64,000 nt of DNA, taken from the NCBI RefSeq assembly GCF_003391055.1, contig NZ_QUAJ01000003.1:62001-126000 (forward strand), given 5' to 3'. Below the pieces are notes generated by a model. That model ran no database searches. It was not told the DNA's origin and was given only the letters and a program-made list of their open reading frames with translations. Numbering within the stretch: the first letter of the stretch is position 1; the number at the start of each line of letters is the position of its first letter. The translations under genes and the position numbers were made by a program. Below, one piece after another: positions 7,660 through 17,589 of the stretch. This DNA is from Psychrilyobacter piezotolerans. GTDB lineage: Bacteria; Fusobacteriota; Fusobacteriia; Fusobacteriales; Fusobacteriaceae.

Positions 7660-10485
7660 GTGAGTAATAAGATTATTATTAAGGGAGCACGTGAGCATAA
7701 CCTTAAAAATTTAAATTTAGAAATACCAAAATATAAATTCGTAGTTATTACCGGGGTAAGCGGCAGTGGGAAGTCATCCCTTGCCTTTGACACCATATAT
7801 TCGGAGGGACAAAGGAGGTATGTGGAAAGTCTGTCAGCCTATGCCAGACAATTTATAGGACAGATGACAAAACCAGATTTAGACAGTATAGAAGGGTTGT
7901 CCCCGGCGATCTCTATCGAACAGAAAACAACCAACAAAAACCCAAGATCAATAGTGGGGACCATGACCGAGGTATACGACTATATGAGATTACTCTATGC
8001 TCATATAGGGACAGCATACTGTCCAATATGTAATTCTCCGGTAAAAAAACAAAGTGTAGATGAGATTGTGGACACCATTATGGAAAAAGGGAGGTTAGGA
8101 GACAAACTTCTCCTCCTGTCACCGGTTATAAAAGATAAGAAGGGTACCCATAAAAATCTATTTATCAACCTGATAAAAAAAGGGTTTGTAAGAGCCAGGG
8201 TAGACGGAGAGATTCTATACCTGGAAGATGAGATAGACCTGGATAAGAATAAAAAACATGATATAGAGGTTGTTATAGACAGATTGATAATAAAAAAAGA
8301 AACTGAGTTTTTAACCCGGCTGACAGATGGGATAGAGAGTTCCATAGGATTATCTGAAGGCAGAGTCATAGCAAATATAAATGGGGCAGATCATTCTTAC
8401 AGTGAAAACTTTACCTGTCCCAATCATGAAGATGTAGAGATCCCTGATATTAATCCCAGGTTATTTTCATTCAATGCTCCCTATGGTGCCTGTCCAGAGT
8501 GCAACGGATTGGGGAAAAAACTGGAGGTAGATGAAAATAAGCTGATCATGGATGAAAATAAATCTATTAACGATGGGGGGATCTATATCCCGGGAGCTGC
8601 AAGTTCCAAAGGTTATGTGTGGACAATATTTTCTGCCATGGCCAAAGCCTTTAAGATAGATCTGGATAAACCCTTTAAACAGTTAACAAAAAAGGAAAAG
8701 AATACCATATTTTATGGAAGTTCTGGGAAAAAATTTAAAGTTGACTATGTTGGACGGGAATTCAGCTATAACGGGATGAAGAGTTTTGAAGGGATAGTCA
8801 AAAATCTAGAGAGAAGATACTATGAGACCGGCTCCGAATCTATGAAAGATGAGATAGAAAATAAATATATGATGCGTAGAACCTGCAACAGCTGTCATGG
8901 AAAGAGACTCAGAGATGAAGTTCTGTCTATTACAGTGAATAAGATGAATATCATGGATGTGAGTTTTTTAAGTATAAAGGAGTGTTTAGTATTTTTTAAT
9001 GAACTCAGTCTGAATCCTAAGGAGGAGATTATTGCCAAGGATATACTGAAGGAGATAAGGGAACGTCTGAATTTTATGATAAATGTAGGTTTAGATTACC
9101 TAAGTCTTGCCCGGGAGACAAGAACACTGTCCGGGGGAGAATCCCAAAGGATCAGGCTGGCTACTCAGATTGGAAGCGGACTGACAGGGGTGCTCTATGT
9201 ATTGGATGAACCCAGTATAGGTCTCCACCAGAGGGATAATGATAAATTACTGAAGACTCTCAACAGGCTGAAAGAGCTGGGAAATACCCTAATAGTTGTG
9301 GAGCATGATGAAGACACCATGATGCAGTCGGATTATATTTTTGATCTGGGGCCTGGGGCTGGAAGATTTGGCGGGGAGATAGTAGCCAAGGGGACTCCTA
9401 AACAGATTATGAAATCCAAAAAATCTCTCACCGGGAAATATCTAAAAGGGGAGATTAGTATAGAGATTCCGAAAAAAAGACGCAGATCCAAAGAATGTTT
9501 GGAGCTGCTGGGAGCCTGCGGGAATAACCTGAAAGATGTAGATGTGAAGATACCCCTGGGGATAATGACAGCCATCACAGGAGTCAGCGGGAGTGGTAAG
9601 TCCACCCTGATCAATCAAACCCTGTATCCTATACTGTTCAACAGTTTGAACAAAGGGAAGCTGTATCCCCTTGATTACAGAAAAATAAAGGGTGTGGACC
9701 ACCTAAATAAGGTAATAGATATAAATCAAAGTCCCATCGGCCGGACTCCCAGATCAAATGCTGCTACCTATACCAAGATGTTTGATGATATTCGTGGAAT
9801 ATTTGCTGAAACTCGTGAAGCTAAACTCCGGGGATATCAAAAAGGGAGGTTTTCCTTCAATGTGAAAGGGGGCCGGTGTGAAGCCTGCCAGGGAGCCGGG
9901 ATCATTAAGATTGAGATGAACTTCCTGCCCGATGTATATGTGGAATGTGAAGTATGTAAGGGAAAAAGGTATAACCGTGAAACCTTGGAAATAGAGTATA
10001 AGGGGAAAAATATATCCGAAATTTTGGATCTCAGTGTAGGAGATGCCTACGGACTCTTCAACAAGATCCCATCTCTGGAACGAAGATTGAAGGTGTTGAT
10101 AGATGTAGGTTTAGACTATATAAAGTTAGGCCAGCCTGCAACTACCCTGTCCGGAGGGGAAGCCCAGAGGATAAAGCTGGCAACAGAACTGTCTAAGATG
10201 AGCAGGGGCCATACCATCTATATATTGGATGAACCTACTACAGGGCTTCATTTTGAGGATATAAGAAAGTTACTCGAAGTGCTCAACAGACTGGTGGATA
10301 AGGGAAATACCGTGATTATAATCGAACATAACCTGGATGTGGTAAAAACAACGGATTATGTGATAGACATTGGTCCTGAAGGAGGAGACGGCGGCGGAGA
10401 GATCATAGCTACTGGAACACCTGAGGAGATAATTAAATCCAAAACTTCCTATACAGGGAAATATTTGAAAAAAATATTGGATTAA
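7660..10485 (+). CDS. uvrA: Excinuclease ABC subunit A
   Basis: Damage-recognition ATPase of nucleotide excision repair, a tandem ABC protein. Both ABC modules are complete: Walker [11 protein letters not shown] near 31-40 and [10 protein letters not shown] near 642-651, signatures [13 protein letters not shown] and [13 protein letters not shown], and Walker B segments [11 protein letters not shown] and [11 protein letters not shown]. Zinc modules are [11 protein letters not shown]..., [18 protein letters not shown], and CEACQGAG...CEVCKGKR. The length of 941 residues is standard. The start is GTG at 7660 with CAGGAGGG upstream. It is monocistronic; uvrB and uvrC are not in the window. Confidence 0.98.
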   Translation: MSNKIIIKGAREHNLKNLNLEIPKYKFVVITGVSGSGKSSLAFDTIYSEGQRRYVESLSAYARQFIGQMTKPDLDSIEGLSPAISIEQKTTNKNPRSIVGTMTEVYDYMRLLYAHIGTAYCPICNSPVKKQSVDEIVDTIMEKGRLGDKLLLLSPVIKDKKGTHKNLFINLIKKGFVRARVDGEILYLEDEIDLDKNKKHDIEVVIDRLIIKKETEFLTRLTDGIESSIGLSEGRVIANINGADHSYSENFTCPNHEDVEIPDINPRLFSFNAPYGACPECNGLGKKLEVDENKLIMDENKSINDGGIYIPGAASSKGYVWTIFSAMAKAFKIDLDKPFKQLTKKEKNTIFYGSSGKKFKVDYVGREFSYNGMKSFEGIVKNLERRYYETGSESMKDEIENKYMMRRTCNSCHGKRLRDEVLSITVNKMNIMDVSFLSIKECLVFFNELSLNPKEEIIAKDILKEIRERLNFMINVGLDYLSLARETRTLSGGESQRIRLATQIGSGLTGVLYVLDEPSIGLHQRDNDKLLKTLNRLKELGNTLIVVEHDEDTMMQSDYIFDLGPGAGRFGGEIVAKGTPKQIMKSKKSLTGKYLKGEISIEIPKKRRRSKECLELLGACGNNLKDVDVKIPLGIMTAITGVSGSGKSTLINQTLYPILFNSLNKGKLYPLDYRKIKGVDHLNKVIDINQSPIGRTPRSNAATYTKMFDDIRGIFAETREAKLRGYQKGRFSFNVKGGRCEACQGAGIIKIEMNFLPDVYVECEVCKGKRYNRETLEIEYKGKNISEILDLSVGDAYGLFNKIPSLERRLKVLIDVGLDYIKLGQPATTLSGGEAQRIKLATELSKMSRGHTIYILDEPTTGLHFEDIRKLLEVLNRLVDKGNTVIIIEHNLDVVKTTDYVIDIGPEGGDGGGEIIATGTPEEIIKSKTSYTGKYLKKILD

Positions 10486-10505
10486 GAAGTTTAAAAAACT
10501 CCAGC

Positions 10506-10534
10506 TTTACAAAATGTTATTATTTTGTTATAAT
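10506..10534 (+). promoter_or_regulatory. Sigma-70 promoter of rpsO
   Basis: TTTACA (10506-10511), 17-bp spacer, TATAAT (10529-10534). This predicts a transcript beginning near 10541 and a leader of about 70 bases before rpsO. Confidence 0.75.
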
Positions 10535-10544
10535 ACTTTGAATT

Positions 10545-10600
10545 CATATCTAGGTTTTGGGGTGTCGCCCTTGGCTTGGTTTGGATAATTTAATTTTTAG
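10545..10600 (+). promoter_or_regulatory. Possible S15 autoregulatory leader
   Basis: Between promoter and ribosome-binding site is a G/C-richer patch (GGTTTTGGGGTGTCGCCC, then TTGGCTTGG) in otherwise A+T-rich DNA, able to form short GGG/CCC stems. S15 is known to repress its own mRNA through diverse leader structures in several phyla. A match to a described class was not established. Confidence 0.35.
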
Positions 10601-10612
10601 GAGGAACAAACA

Positions 10613-10876
10613 ATGGCAATGAGAACTAAAGCAGAAATCATTAAAGATTTCGGAAAATCAGCAACAGATACAGGGTGTACTGAGGTACAAGTAGCTATAT
10701 TAACTGAGAGAATCAATCACTTAACTGATCACTTAAGAACTAACAAGAAGGATCACCATTCTAGATTAGGATTAATGAAAATGGTTGGTAAGAGAAGAAG
10801 ATTATTAGACTACATGATCAAGAAAGATTTAGATGGTTACAGAACGTTAATCTCTAAATTAGGAATAAGAAAGTAA
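10613..10876 (+). CDS. rpsO: 30S ribosomal protein S15
   Basis: Small-subunit protein that binds 16S rRNA helices near the central-domain three-way junction. At 87 residues it is the standard length. Conserved blocks are [22 protein letters not shown], with [16 protein letters not shown] binding rRNA, and [24 protein letters not shown] precedes the ATG. It is a single-gene unit with its own promoter and terminator. Confidence 0.98.
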   Translation: MAMRTKAEIIKDFGKSATDTGCTEVQVAILTERINHLTDHLRTNKKDHHSRLGLMKMVGKRRRLLDYMIKKDLDGYRTLISKLGIRK

Positions 10877-10882
10877 TTAATT

Positions 10883-10911
10883 AGACAGGTCTTTGACCTG
10901 TCTTTTTTTTA
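10883..10911 (+). terminator. rpsO terminator
   Basis: AGACAGGTC pairs with GACCTGTCT around a TTT loop and is followed by eight T. Confidence 0.95.
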
Positions 10912-10940
10912 TTGTACAAACAGTTTTTATGTTGTATAAT
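10912..10940 (+). promoter_or_regulatory. Promoter of the LolCE/LolD-like pair
   Basis: TTGTAC (10912-10917), 17-bp spacer, TATAAT (10935-10940). The expected start site near 10947 gives a very short leader. Confidence 0.7.
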
Positions 10941-10973
10941 TTTGGTAACAGACGGAGGGTGATTGACATTAAT

Positions 10974-12140
10974 ATGATCGAATTTTTTATAGCCAAAAAA
11001 CATATTTTAGAGAGAAAAAGACAGAGTATAATAGCTATATTAGGGGTGGCTATTGGTGTAACGGTACTTACAGTTTCCATAGGAATAGCCAATGGACTGG
11101 ATAAAAATATGGTAAACAGCATCCTCTCTATAAGTTCTCATATAGTGGCCACAAAAGATGGTGAAGCTATAGATGATTATAGGGAATTACAGACACAGAT
11201 AGAGTCGGTAAAAGGTGTAAAGGGTGTAGTGCCCCAGATATCCACCCAGGGGATCTTAAAGTATAAGGGGATTTTTGGTTCTTATATATCAGGAGTGAAG
11301 ATAAATGGGCTGGACTTTGATGATGCCAAGACAGCCATGAACCTGGATAAAAAAATAGTTGCCGGGACAATGGATATAAAAAAACCTACAGAATTTCTCA
11401 TAGGAAAGGAATTGTTTAATCAGCTGGGAGCAAAATTAGGGGATAAAATTACTGTGGTATCTGCTGACAACAGGGAGATGCATCTGACAATAACAGGAGT
11501 GTTCCAGTCGGGATACTATGAATATGACACCACTATGATAATAGTACCACTCCGTGCAGTACAGATTTTATCCTATACCGGTGATACGGTAACTAGTTTA
11601 GAGGTGTTCTTAGATGATGTATATAGTGCAAATAAACTTTCAGGACAGATTCAGATAAAAACCAATATGAGTACCAGGACCTGGGGAGACTTGAACAGGA
11701 ATTTACTGGCGGCCCTGTCCCTTGAAAAAACAGTGATGATCCTGGTGTTTTCATTGATAGTCATCATTGCAGGATTTGTAGTATGGGTAATATTAAATAT
11801 GCTGGTTAAGGAAAAAACGAGAGATATCGGGATAATGAGGTCTATGGGGTTCAGCAGTAAAAATATAATGAGAATATTTATGCTGGAAGGACTTTTCCTG
11901 GGGTCTTTAGGAATCATAGTTGGGCTCGTTATATCAGGGGGGGTCCTTTGGTATGTAAAGGACAACACGATAAATCAAATAACTAATATTTATTATTTAA
12001 ATAAGATACCTGTGGAAATAACTTCTAAGGAAGTGTTGGTAATAGTAGGAGCAAATATAGTTATTATATTTTTATCCAGTATTTTCCCCGCTTACAAAGC
12101 TGCAAAATTACAGGTAGTGGAAGCGTTGAAGTACGATTAA
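10974..12140 (+). CDS. LolCE/MacB-family ABC transporter permease
   Basis: Inner-membrane permease of the FtsX/MacB superfamily. It has one N-terminal membrane helix (about 19-40), a large periplasmic domain (about 45-245) and three C-terminal helices (about 258-285, 310-340, 360-385). The cytoplasmic loop EKTRDIGIMRSMGFSSKNI is typical of LolC/LolE/MacB. With the ATPase 110 bp downstream it probably extracts lipoproteins or exports a substrate across the diderm envelope. The frame extends upstream into the rpsO terminator, so a start there is impossible. I use the ATG at 10974; an ATT at 10968 sits at better distance from GGAGGG and could be the real start. Confidence 0.8.
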   Translation: MIEFFIAKKHILERKRQSIIAILGVAIGVTVLTVSIGIANGLDKNMVNSILSISSHIVATKDGEAIDDYRELQTQIESVKGVKGVVPQISTQGILKYKGIFGSYISGVKINGLDFDDAKTAMNLDKKIVAGTMDIKKPTEFLIGKELFNQLGAKLGDKITVVSADNREMHLTITGVFQSGYYEYDTTMIIVPLRAVQILSYTGDTVTSLEVFLDDVYSANKLSGQIQIKTNMSTRTWGDLNRNLLAALSLEKTVMILVFSLIVIIAGFVVWVILNMLVKEKTRDIGIMRSMGFSSKNIMRIFMLEGLFLGSLGIIVGLVISGGVLWYVKDNTINQITNIYYLNKIPVEITSKEVLVIVGANIVIIFLSSIFPAYKAAKLQVVEALKYD

Positions 12141-12153
12141 GTTGAAGACTTAA

Positions 12154-12218
12154 CCACGAATTATGCGAAAGCGAAAAATCAGAAAGAATATTCGTGAGGA
12201 TTCGTGACATTAGTGGTA
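12154..12218. repeat. TTCGTG-type dispersed repeat copy
   Basis: ACCACGAATT near 12154 faces ATTCGTGAGGATTCGTGACA and GTGGT at 12191-12218, forming a loose inverted repeat. Similar modules occur at 28361, 47081 and 48356. Confidence 0.6.
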
Positions 12219-12249
12219 AAAAAAGGTTTTGAAAAATAGGAGATGAAAA

Positions 12250-12939
12250 ATGTCTGATATAATATTAAAGATAGAGAAGTTAAATAAACACTATAAAGAT
12301 AAAAAAAGAGATATCCATATATTAAATGATTTGGATTTTGAAATAAACAAGGGAGAATTTGTTTCGGTCCTGGGAAAATCCGGTTCGGGAAAAACTACAT
12401 TTTTAAATATGATTGGGATGTTGGACAGGCCGGATTCAGGAGATGTCTACTATGCAGGCCAGAATGTGAGTAAGGCACATAGTTCAAAGATAGATCTCCT
12501 GAGAAATGAGATGTTGGGATTTATATTTCAATTTCATTACCTCCTGCCAGAATTTTCAGCTCTTGAAAATGTCATGCTTCCGGGCCTTATCGGGAAGAAA
12601 AAAAATCGTGAAGAGGTAAAGAAAAGAGCAGCAGAACTCCTTGTAGAGATGCAGTTAGGAGATCGGTTGGACCATAAACCAACCGAACTGTCTGGAGGAG
12701 AAAAACAAAGGGTAGCCATAGCTCGGGCAATGATAAATGAACCTAAGATAATATTAGCCGATGAGCCTACAGGAAATTTGGATGAAGAAACCAGTGAGGT
12801 GATCCACAATCTCTTGAGAAAAATATGCAGAGAGAAGAACCAGACGATAATAGTGGTGACCCATAGTACGGAACTGGCAAATATCACAGATAAAAGGTAT
12901 CATCTGACTAAGGGGAAATTAGAATTGGTAACCGATTAG
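12250..12939 (+). CDS. LolD-like ABC transporter ATP-binding protein
   Basis: ATPase partner of the upstream permease. At 229 residues it has the size of LolD/MacB ATPases. Walker A is [10 protein letters not shown] near residue 39, Q-loop [15 protein letters not shown], signature [14 protein letters not shown], Walker [12 protein letters not shown] and H-loop VVTHS. The QFHYLLPEF segment after the Q-loop is characteristic of the LolD-type subfamily. AATAGGAGATGAAAA precedes the ATG. Substrate is inferred from family only. Confidence 0.88.
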   Translation: MSDIILKIEKLNKHYKDKKRDIHILNDLDFEINKGEFVSVLGKSGSGKTTFLNMIGMLDRPDSGDVYYAGQNVSKAHSSKIDLLRNEMLGFIFQFHYLLPEFSALENVMLPGLIGKKKNREEVKKRAAELLVEMQLGDRLDHKPTELSGGEKQRVAIARAMINEPKIILADEPTGNLDEETSEVIHNLLRKICREKNQTIIVVTHSTELANITDKRYHLTKGKLELVTD

Positions 12940-12955
12940 CTTGAAAAATAAAATT

Positions 12956-13009
12956 ACAGATTGAAATCTTATAATTACTGGATAAAGTAGTTATAAGTTT
13001 TTAATCTGT
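12956..13009 (+). terminator. Long hairpin between the ABC genes and ptb
   Basis: Arms 12956-12979 and 12986-13009 can pair at about 22 of 24 positions with a 6-base loop. The inner 12 bp is followed by TTTTT, so it can act as a terminator for the ABC genes. The outer part extends the stem to just ahead of the ptb ribosome-binding site. Confidence 0.75.
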
Positions 13010-13031
13010 ATGAAATATAACCGGGGGGCGT

Positions 13032-13940
13032 ATGATGAAAAATTTTCAAGAAATACTGGCTAAAGCACAACAGCAGGGGGAAAAAAAAGTTATCTCTGTA
13101 GCTGTAGCTCAGGACAGGGAAGTACTGTTATCTGTGGAAGAAGCTAGAAAAAAAGGTGTAGTAGACGGAATATTAGTAGGAGATTCTGCCAAGATAGAAA
13201 AGGTAGCAGATGAGCTGAATATAGATCTGTCTAACTACAAAGTCATCGATAAAAAAGATGATGTAGAAGCTGCCAGACAGGCTGTAATAGAGGTGTCTAG
13301 CGGAAGAGCAGATATGCTGATGAAAGGATTGGTCGATACAAGTGTAGTTTTAAAAGCTGCATTAGACAGGGAAATCGGTCTTAGAGGAGACGGAATACTG
13401 TCTCATGTTGCTGTGTTTGAGATTGAAAACTATGACAGGTTGTTTTTTATTACAGATGCGGCTATGAATATAGCACCAGACCTGGAAGCTAAGAAAAAAA
13501 TAATAGATAATTCTGTAAAGGTGGCTCGTGCTCTGGACATAGAGATTCCAAAGGTGGCTTGTATTTGTGCCAAGGAAAAAATGAATCCCAAGATGCCGGA
13601 TACAGTGGATGCACATGAACTGGAAGAGATGAGTAAAAGGGGAGAAATAGAAAATTGTATAGTAGGAGGACCTTTTGCTTTGGATAATGCTGTATCAATA
13701 GAGGCAGCTAAACATAAGGGAATTGAACATGAAGTGGCCGGAATGGCAGATATCTTGTTGGCTCCGGATATCGAAGGTGGAAATATTCTATATAAATCTA
13801 TATCTTATTTTGCAAGATCTAAGGGAGCAGGGTTAATAGTAGGAGCTGCAGCTCCGATTATCTTAACTTCCAGGGCAGACAGTGAAGAAACTAAGTTAAA
13901 TTCAATAATATTAGGAGCAATGACAGCAGGAAAGTTATAA
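13032..13940 (+). CDS. ptb: Phosphate butyryltransferase
   Basis: Converts butyryl-CoA and phosphate to butyryl phosphate and CoA, the step before ATP formation by butyrate kinase. The 302-residue protein is a PTA/PTB-family enzyme: VSVAVAQDREVLLSVEEARK at the N-terminus, ADMLMKGLVDTS near 99-110, ITDAAMNIAPDL near 142, and the C-terminal SRADSEETKLNSI signature. GGGGGGCGT precedes two adjacent ATG codons (13032, 13035). Next to buk the assignment to butyryl rather than acetyl transfer is well supported. Confidence 0.92.
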   Translation: MMKNFQEILAKAQQQGEKKVISVAVAQDREVLLSVEEARKKGVVDGILVGDSAKIEKVADELNIDLSNYKVIDKKDDVEAARQAVIEVSSGRADMLMKGLVDTSVVLKAALDREIGLRGDGILSHVAVFEIENYDRLFFITDAAMNIAPDLEAKKKIIDNSVKVARALDIEIPKVACICAKEKMNPKMPDTVDAHELEEMSKRGEIENCIVGGPFALDNAVSIEAAKHKGIEHEVAGMADILLAPDIEGGNILYKSISYFARSKGAGLIVGAAAPIILTSRADSEETKLNSIILGAMTAGKL

Positions 13941-13968
13941 AAGCAATTGAAAATTAGAAGGGTGAAAG

Positions 13969-13996
13969 TCATCTTAAAGTAAAAGTTTTAAGACGA
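13969..13996 (+). terminator. Imperfect hairpin between ptb and buk
   Basis: TCATCTTAAA and TTTAAGACGA pair at 9 of 10 positions, followed by TTATTTTAT. The T run is weak, so this may be a partial attenuator or processing site rather than a full terminator. Confidence 0.45.
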
Positions 13997-14059
13997 TTAT
14001 TTTATAAGAGTGGTTATGCTGCTGAACAATCATTCATTATCAATTACTAATTATTAATT

Positions 14060-14072
14060 CGGCTAAAAGCCG
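14060..14072 (+). promoter_or_regulatory. Mini-hairpin just upstream of buk ribosome-binding site
   Basis: CGGCT-AAA-AGCCG lies a few bases before GGGGGAG. Similar mini-hairpins precede the cobQ, sirtuin and thiamine-binding protein genes. Confidence 0.5.
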
Positions 14073-14090
14073 TTAGGGGGAGTAAAAAAA

Positions 14091-15158
14091 ATGAGTTATA
14101 AAATATTAGCAATCAATCCAGGGTCTACATCTACAAAGATAGCTATCTATGAAAATGAAAAGGAGATCTTTGAAAAAACTCTGAGACATACAAACGAGGA
14201 GTTAGCACCATTTAAAAATATCTCAGATCAATTGGAATTTAGAAGGGAAGTTATCTTAGATGCAGTAGCTGAATCAGGAATAAAGATCGAGGAATTAGCG
14301 GCTATCGTAGGTAGGGGCGGGTTGTTAAAACCAATTGCCGGCGGAACTTATGAAGTAAATGAAGAAATGCTGGCAGATTTAAAGGTAGGAGTATTGGGAG
14401 AACATGCATCGAACTTAGGTGGAAGGATAGCTCATGAGATAGCTTCTACTATCTCAAAACCTTCATACATAGTAGATCCTGTAGTGGTAGACGAGTTAGA
14501 TGAGGTAGCTAGAGTATCTGGTATTCCTGAATTAGAGAGAAAGAGTATCTTCCATGCATTGAACCAAAAAGCCGTGGCTAGAAGAGCCGCTAAAGAGATG
14601 GGAAAATCTTATGATGAGCTAAACTTAATTGTTGTACATCTTGGAGGGGGAATCAGTGTAGGAGCTCATTCAAATGGCAGAGTTATAGATGTAAACAATG
14701 CACTGGATGGAGATGGACCATTTTCACCTGAAAGATCCGGGCAGCTTCCTATTGGAGATCTGTTAAAGATGGCTACAAGCGGAAAATATGATCTGGACTT
14801 CATCAAAAAAAGAATCAAAGGAAATGGCGGAGTAGTAGCATATTTAGATACCAATGATATGAAAGAAGTTACTGATAATGCTGAAAATGGAGATAAAAAA
14901 TCAGCTCTTATTGTAGAAGCTATGGGATACCAGGTAGCCAAAGAGGTAGGAGCCATGGCAGCTGTACTTTCTGGAAAGGTAGATGCAATAATCTTAACTG
15001 GAGGAATCGCTTATTCTAAGAAAATAGTAGGAGATATCACAGATAGAATTTCATTTATAGGAGAAGTAAAGGTATATCCTGGAGAAGATGAGATGCTGGC
15101 TTTAGCTGAAGGTGGATTAAGAGTATTGACAGGGGAAGAAGCTCCTAAAAAATACTAA
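14091..15158 (+). CDS. buk: Butyrate kinase
   Basis: Makes butyrate and ATP from butyryl phosphate, giving substrate-level phosphorylation at the end of butyrate fermentation. It is an acetokinase-superfamily protein of 355 residues: [16 protein letters not shown] (residues 5-20, phosphate-1 motif), [35 protein letters not shown] and [25 protein letters not shown] precedes the ATG. It lies 150 bp after ptb, separated by an imperfect hairpin, so the two genes may not be made in equal amounts. Confidence 0.95.
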   Translation: MSYKILAINPGSTSTKIAIYENEKEIFEKTLRHTNEELAPFKNISDQLEFRREVILDAVAESGIKIEELAAIVGRGGLLKPIAGGTYEVNEEMLADLKVGVLGEHASNLGGRIAHEIASTISKPSYIVDPVVVDELDEVARVSGIPELERKSIFHALNQKAVARRAAKEMGKSYDELNLIVVHLGGGISVGAHSNGRVIDVNNALDGDGPFSPERSGQLPIGDLLKMATSGKYDLDFIKKRIKGNGGVVAYLDTNDMKEVTDNAENGDKKSALIVEAMGYQVAKEVGAMAAVLSGKVDAIILTGGIAYSKKIVGDITDRISFIGEVKVYPGEDEMLALAEGGLRVLTGEEAPKKY

Positions 15159-15180
15159 TGTATAAAATTTAACAGGAGAA

Positions 15181-15207
15181 GGGTTCCCTTATAGGAACCC
15201 TTTTTTT
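15181..15207 (+). terminator. buk terminator
   Basis: GGGTTCC-CTTATA-GGAACCC followed by seven T. Confidence 0.95.
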
Positions 15208-15327
15208 ATATAGAAATTTATTTTTTAAAATTAAACTAGGAAAATCAAAAAAATGAGGTATACTTAAATTAAGAGGAGATACTAAATACCTCTTAGTACA
15301 TAATTTCTAATAAAGGAAGTGAAGTCT

Positions 15328-15873
15328 ATGAGAATGATTATAAGCGGGAGACATTTAGAAGTTACACCGGGAATAAGAGCACATGCTGAGAAAAAAATAG
15401 GGAAGATAAAAAAATATTTTGATCAAATAGCGGAGGTGTATATCACTCTTTCGGCACAACACGTAAAAACAGGTAAGGTTCATACAGCAGATGTATTAGT
15501 GTATGTAAATGGTTCTAAAATAAAAGCTAAAGTGGAAGATATAGATCTATATGCTGCCATCGACGAGGTAGTAGATGTGCTTGAAAAGCAATTAACTAAA
15601 CATAAAGAAAAATTAAGAGATAATAACCATGCTACAGGTCTCAAGAAGTTTGACTATAATGTTGAAACTGGAAGTATAACAAGGGAAAAAACAAGCAGGA
15701 TCATTCCTACTAGGATAATGGCCAAGCCGATGGAAGTAGGAGAGGCTATTTTACAGATGGAGACCATGGGAAAAAAATTCTATATATTTATGAATGCTGA
15801 AACAGAGGAATTAAATGTAGTATATAAGAGAAGAGACGGAGATTACAGCCACGTAGAAGCTGGATGGGAATAG
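15328..15873 (+). CDS. hpf: Ribosome hibernation-promoting factor, long form
   Basis: Binds the 30S decoding region and dimerises 70S ribosomes in stationary phase. The N-terminal S30AE domain (about 1-100: SGRHLEVTPGIRAHAEKKIGKI) is followed by a linker and a C-terminal dimerisation domain (about 120-181: RIIPTRIMAKPMEVGEAILQMETMGKKFYIF). This two-domain layout marks the long form. I choose the ATG at 15328 (MRMIISGRHLEV) over the GTG at 15319, which lies too close to AAAGGAAG. It is monocistronic with a terminator behind it. Confidence 0.92.
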   Translation: MRMIISGRHLEVTPGIRAHAEKKIGKIKKYFDQIAEVYITLSAQHVKTGKVHTADVLVYVNGSKIKAKVEDIDLYAAIDEVVDVLEKQLTKHKEKLRDNNHATGLKKFDYNVETGSITREKTSRIIPTRIMAKPMEVGEAILQMETMGKKFYIFMNAETEELNVVYKRRDGDYSHVEAGWE

Positions 15874-15880
15874 AAATAAA

Positions 15881-15914
15881 AAAAGGAGTTAATCTACCGA
15901 TTAACTCCTTTTTT
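15881..15914 (+). terminator. hpf terminator
   Basis: Perfect 14-bp arms (15881-15894, 15899-15912) with a 4-base loop and a T run. Confidence 0.95.
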
Positions 15915-16003
15915 CTTGCTTTTATCACTATAAATAAACCTTAAATCGTGGTATATTTTGATGTGTTATAAATATTAAGATAAAAAAAAATTAAATTTTT
16001 AAT

Positions 16004-16016
16004 TTGCCGTAGGCGA
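16004..16016 (+). promoter_or_regulatory. Mini-hairpin before cobQ ribosome-binding site
   Basis: TTGCC-GTA-GGCGA (one G-T pair), immediately before GGGGGGAG. It is one of four similar sites in the window. Confidence 0.45.
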
Positions 16017-16030
16017 TGGGGGGAGAAAAG

Positions 16031-17524
16031 ATGAAAGAACACAAAAATCTAATGGTTCAGGGAACAGCATCATCAGTGGGGAAGAGTTTGATAACTACTG
16101 CATTATGTAGGTTGATATATAAGAAGGGGTACAGTGTTTGTCCGTTTAAATCACAAAATATGGCACTTAATTCATATATAACTGAAAATGGGCTGGAAAT
16201 GGGAAGAGCCCAAGTAGTACAGGCAGAGGCCTGTGGGATAAAACCAGAGGTATACATGAATCCAATATTATTAAAACCTACCAGCAACAGAAAATCCCAG
16301 GTGATTTTAAATGGAAGAGTTGTAGAAAATATGGGAGCCGTGAAATATTCAGAGTACAAAGAGGGATTGAAAAAAGAAATCTTAAAAAACTATGATTATA
16401 TAAAATCAAACTATGATATATCCATAATTGAGGGGGCAGGGAGCCCGGTAGAGATCAACCTTACAAAGGGAGATATCGTAAATATGGGAATGGCTCATAT
16501 GGCAGATTCACCTGTAATCCTGGTAGCAGACATAGACAGGGGAGGAGTATTTGCCAGTGTAGTAGGGACTATGACACTTTTTACCCCTGAAGAAAGAGCC
16601 AGAGTAAAGGGGATAGTTATAAATAAATTCAGGGGTGATGTGAAGATATTGGAACCTGGACTCAGACAGTTAGAAGAAATTATCGGGGTTCCCGTTTTAG
16701 GAGTAGTGCCACATACAAAATTAGATATAGAGGATGAAGACGGGGTAACGGATAAATTTAAAAGGAAAACAACAGATAAAGATATAAAAGTATCGGTAAT
16801 AAAATTAAAACATATGTCTAATTTTACAGATTTAGACGCATTTAACCTGTATGAAGATGTATCTATAAAGTATGTTGACAGGGTAGAAGACTTAGGAAAT
16901 GAAGATATGATAATTATTCCCGGGTCTAAGAGTACAATAGCTGATTTAAAAGAACTGAAAGAAATAGGGATAGCGGAGAAGATAGTAAAACTATCCAAGA
17001 GCGGAACTATAATATTCGGGATCTGTGGCGGGTATCAAATGCTGGGTGGCAAGATAGAGGACCCGGAGAAATTAGAAGGGGATGTAAGTGAAATATCTGG
17101 ACTGGGATTACTAGACCTTACTACTACCATGGAAAGATCAAAGAACACCCTCCAATATCATGGCGAAATATTAACAGATGACGGATTATTTGAGGGGCTT
17201 TATGGGAAACCTATAAAGGGATATGAAATCCATCAAGGGGTAACCAATGGTAAGGAAAAGGGCATATTTTTAGATGGAGAAAAATATATAAATGGAGTTA
17301 TTAAAAATAATATAATTGGGTGCTATATCCATGGAATTTTTGATAATACAGAATTTACCCGTGGTTTCTTAAATAATATAAGGATGCAAAAAGGCTTGGA
17401 CGGAATAGATGCTACAATTAGTTTTGAGGAATTTAAAGAAAAGGAATATGATAAATTAGCTAAAGTCGTAGAAGAATCGGTGGATATGGAGAAATTATAT
17501 GAGATAATAGGGATCTCCCATTAA
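16031..17524 (+). CDS. cobQ: Cobyric acid synthase
   Basis: Amidates adenosyl-cobyrinate a,c-diamide at four carboxyls using glutamine and ATP. The N-terminal CobB/CobQ P-loop domain carries GTASSVGKSLITTAL (near residue 11). The C-terminal triad-type glutamine amidotransferase has IFGICGGYQMLGG with the catalytic Cys near 330 and CYIHGIFDN with the His. Its 497 residues are normal. I use the ATG at 16031 because GGGGGGAG lies 6 bases before it; the ATG at 16016 precedes that site. It leads a five-gene late-cobalamin operon. No cobalamin riboswitch is visible upstream. Confidence 0.95.
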   Translation: MKEHKNLMVQGTASSVGKSLITTALCRLIYKKGYSVCPFKSQNMALNSYITENGLEMGRAQVVQAEACGIKPEVYMNPILLKPTSNRKSQVILNGRVVENMGAVKYSEYKEGLKKEILKNYDYIKSNYDISIIEGAGSPVEINLTKGDIVNMGMAHMADSPVILVADIDRGGVFASVVGTMTLFTPEERARVKGIVINKFRGDVKILEPGLRQLEEIIGVPVLGVVPHTKLDIEDEDGVTDKFKRKTTDKDIKVSVIKLKHMSNFTDLDAFNLYEDVSIKYVDRVEDLGNEDMIIIPGSKSTIADLKELKEIGIAEKIVKLSKSGTIIFGICGGYQMLGGKIEDPEKLEGDVSEISGLGLLDLTTTMERSKNTLQYHGEILTDDGLFEGLYGKPIKGYEIHQGVTNGKEKGIFLDGEKYINGVIKNNIIGCYIHGIFDNTEFTRGFLNNIRMQKGLDGIDATISFEEFKEKEYDKLAKVVEESVDMEKLYEIIGISH

Positions 17525-17589
17525 TTGAAATGTCGGTCTATAAGTGATATACTAAAACTAGAGCTTCAATCTTGTACATAGGGGGAACA

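Noticed and set aside
8001-8369. Long opposite-strand frames inside uvrA, ptb, valS and the purine permease genes
   Set aside because: They are shadows of strongly coding sense frames, with no ribosome-binding sites and protein sequences of low plausibility.
15915-16030. Cobalamin riboswitch before cobQ
   Set aside because: The spacer is short and A+T-rich and lacks the conserved B12-box core.
16016-16030. cobQ start at ATG 16016
   Set aside because: It precedes the Shine-Dalgarno sequence GGGGGGAG; the ATG at 16031 is correctly spaced.
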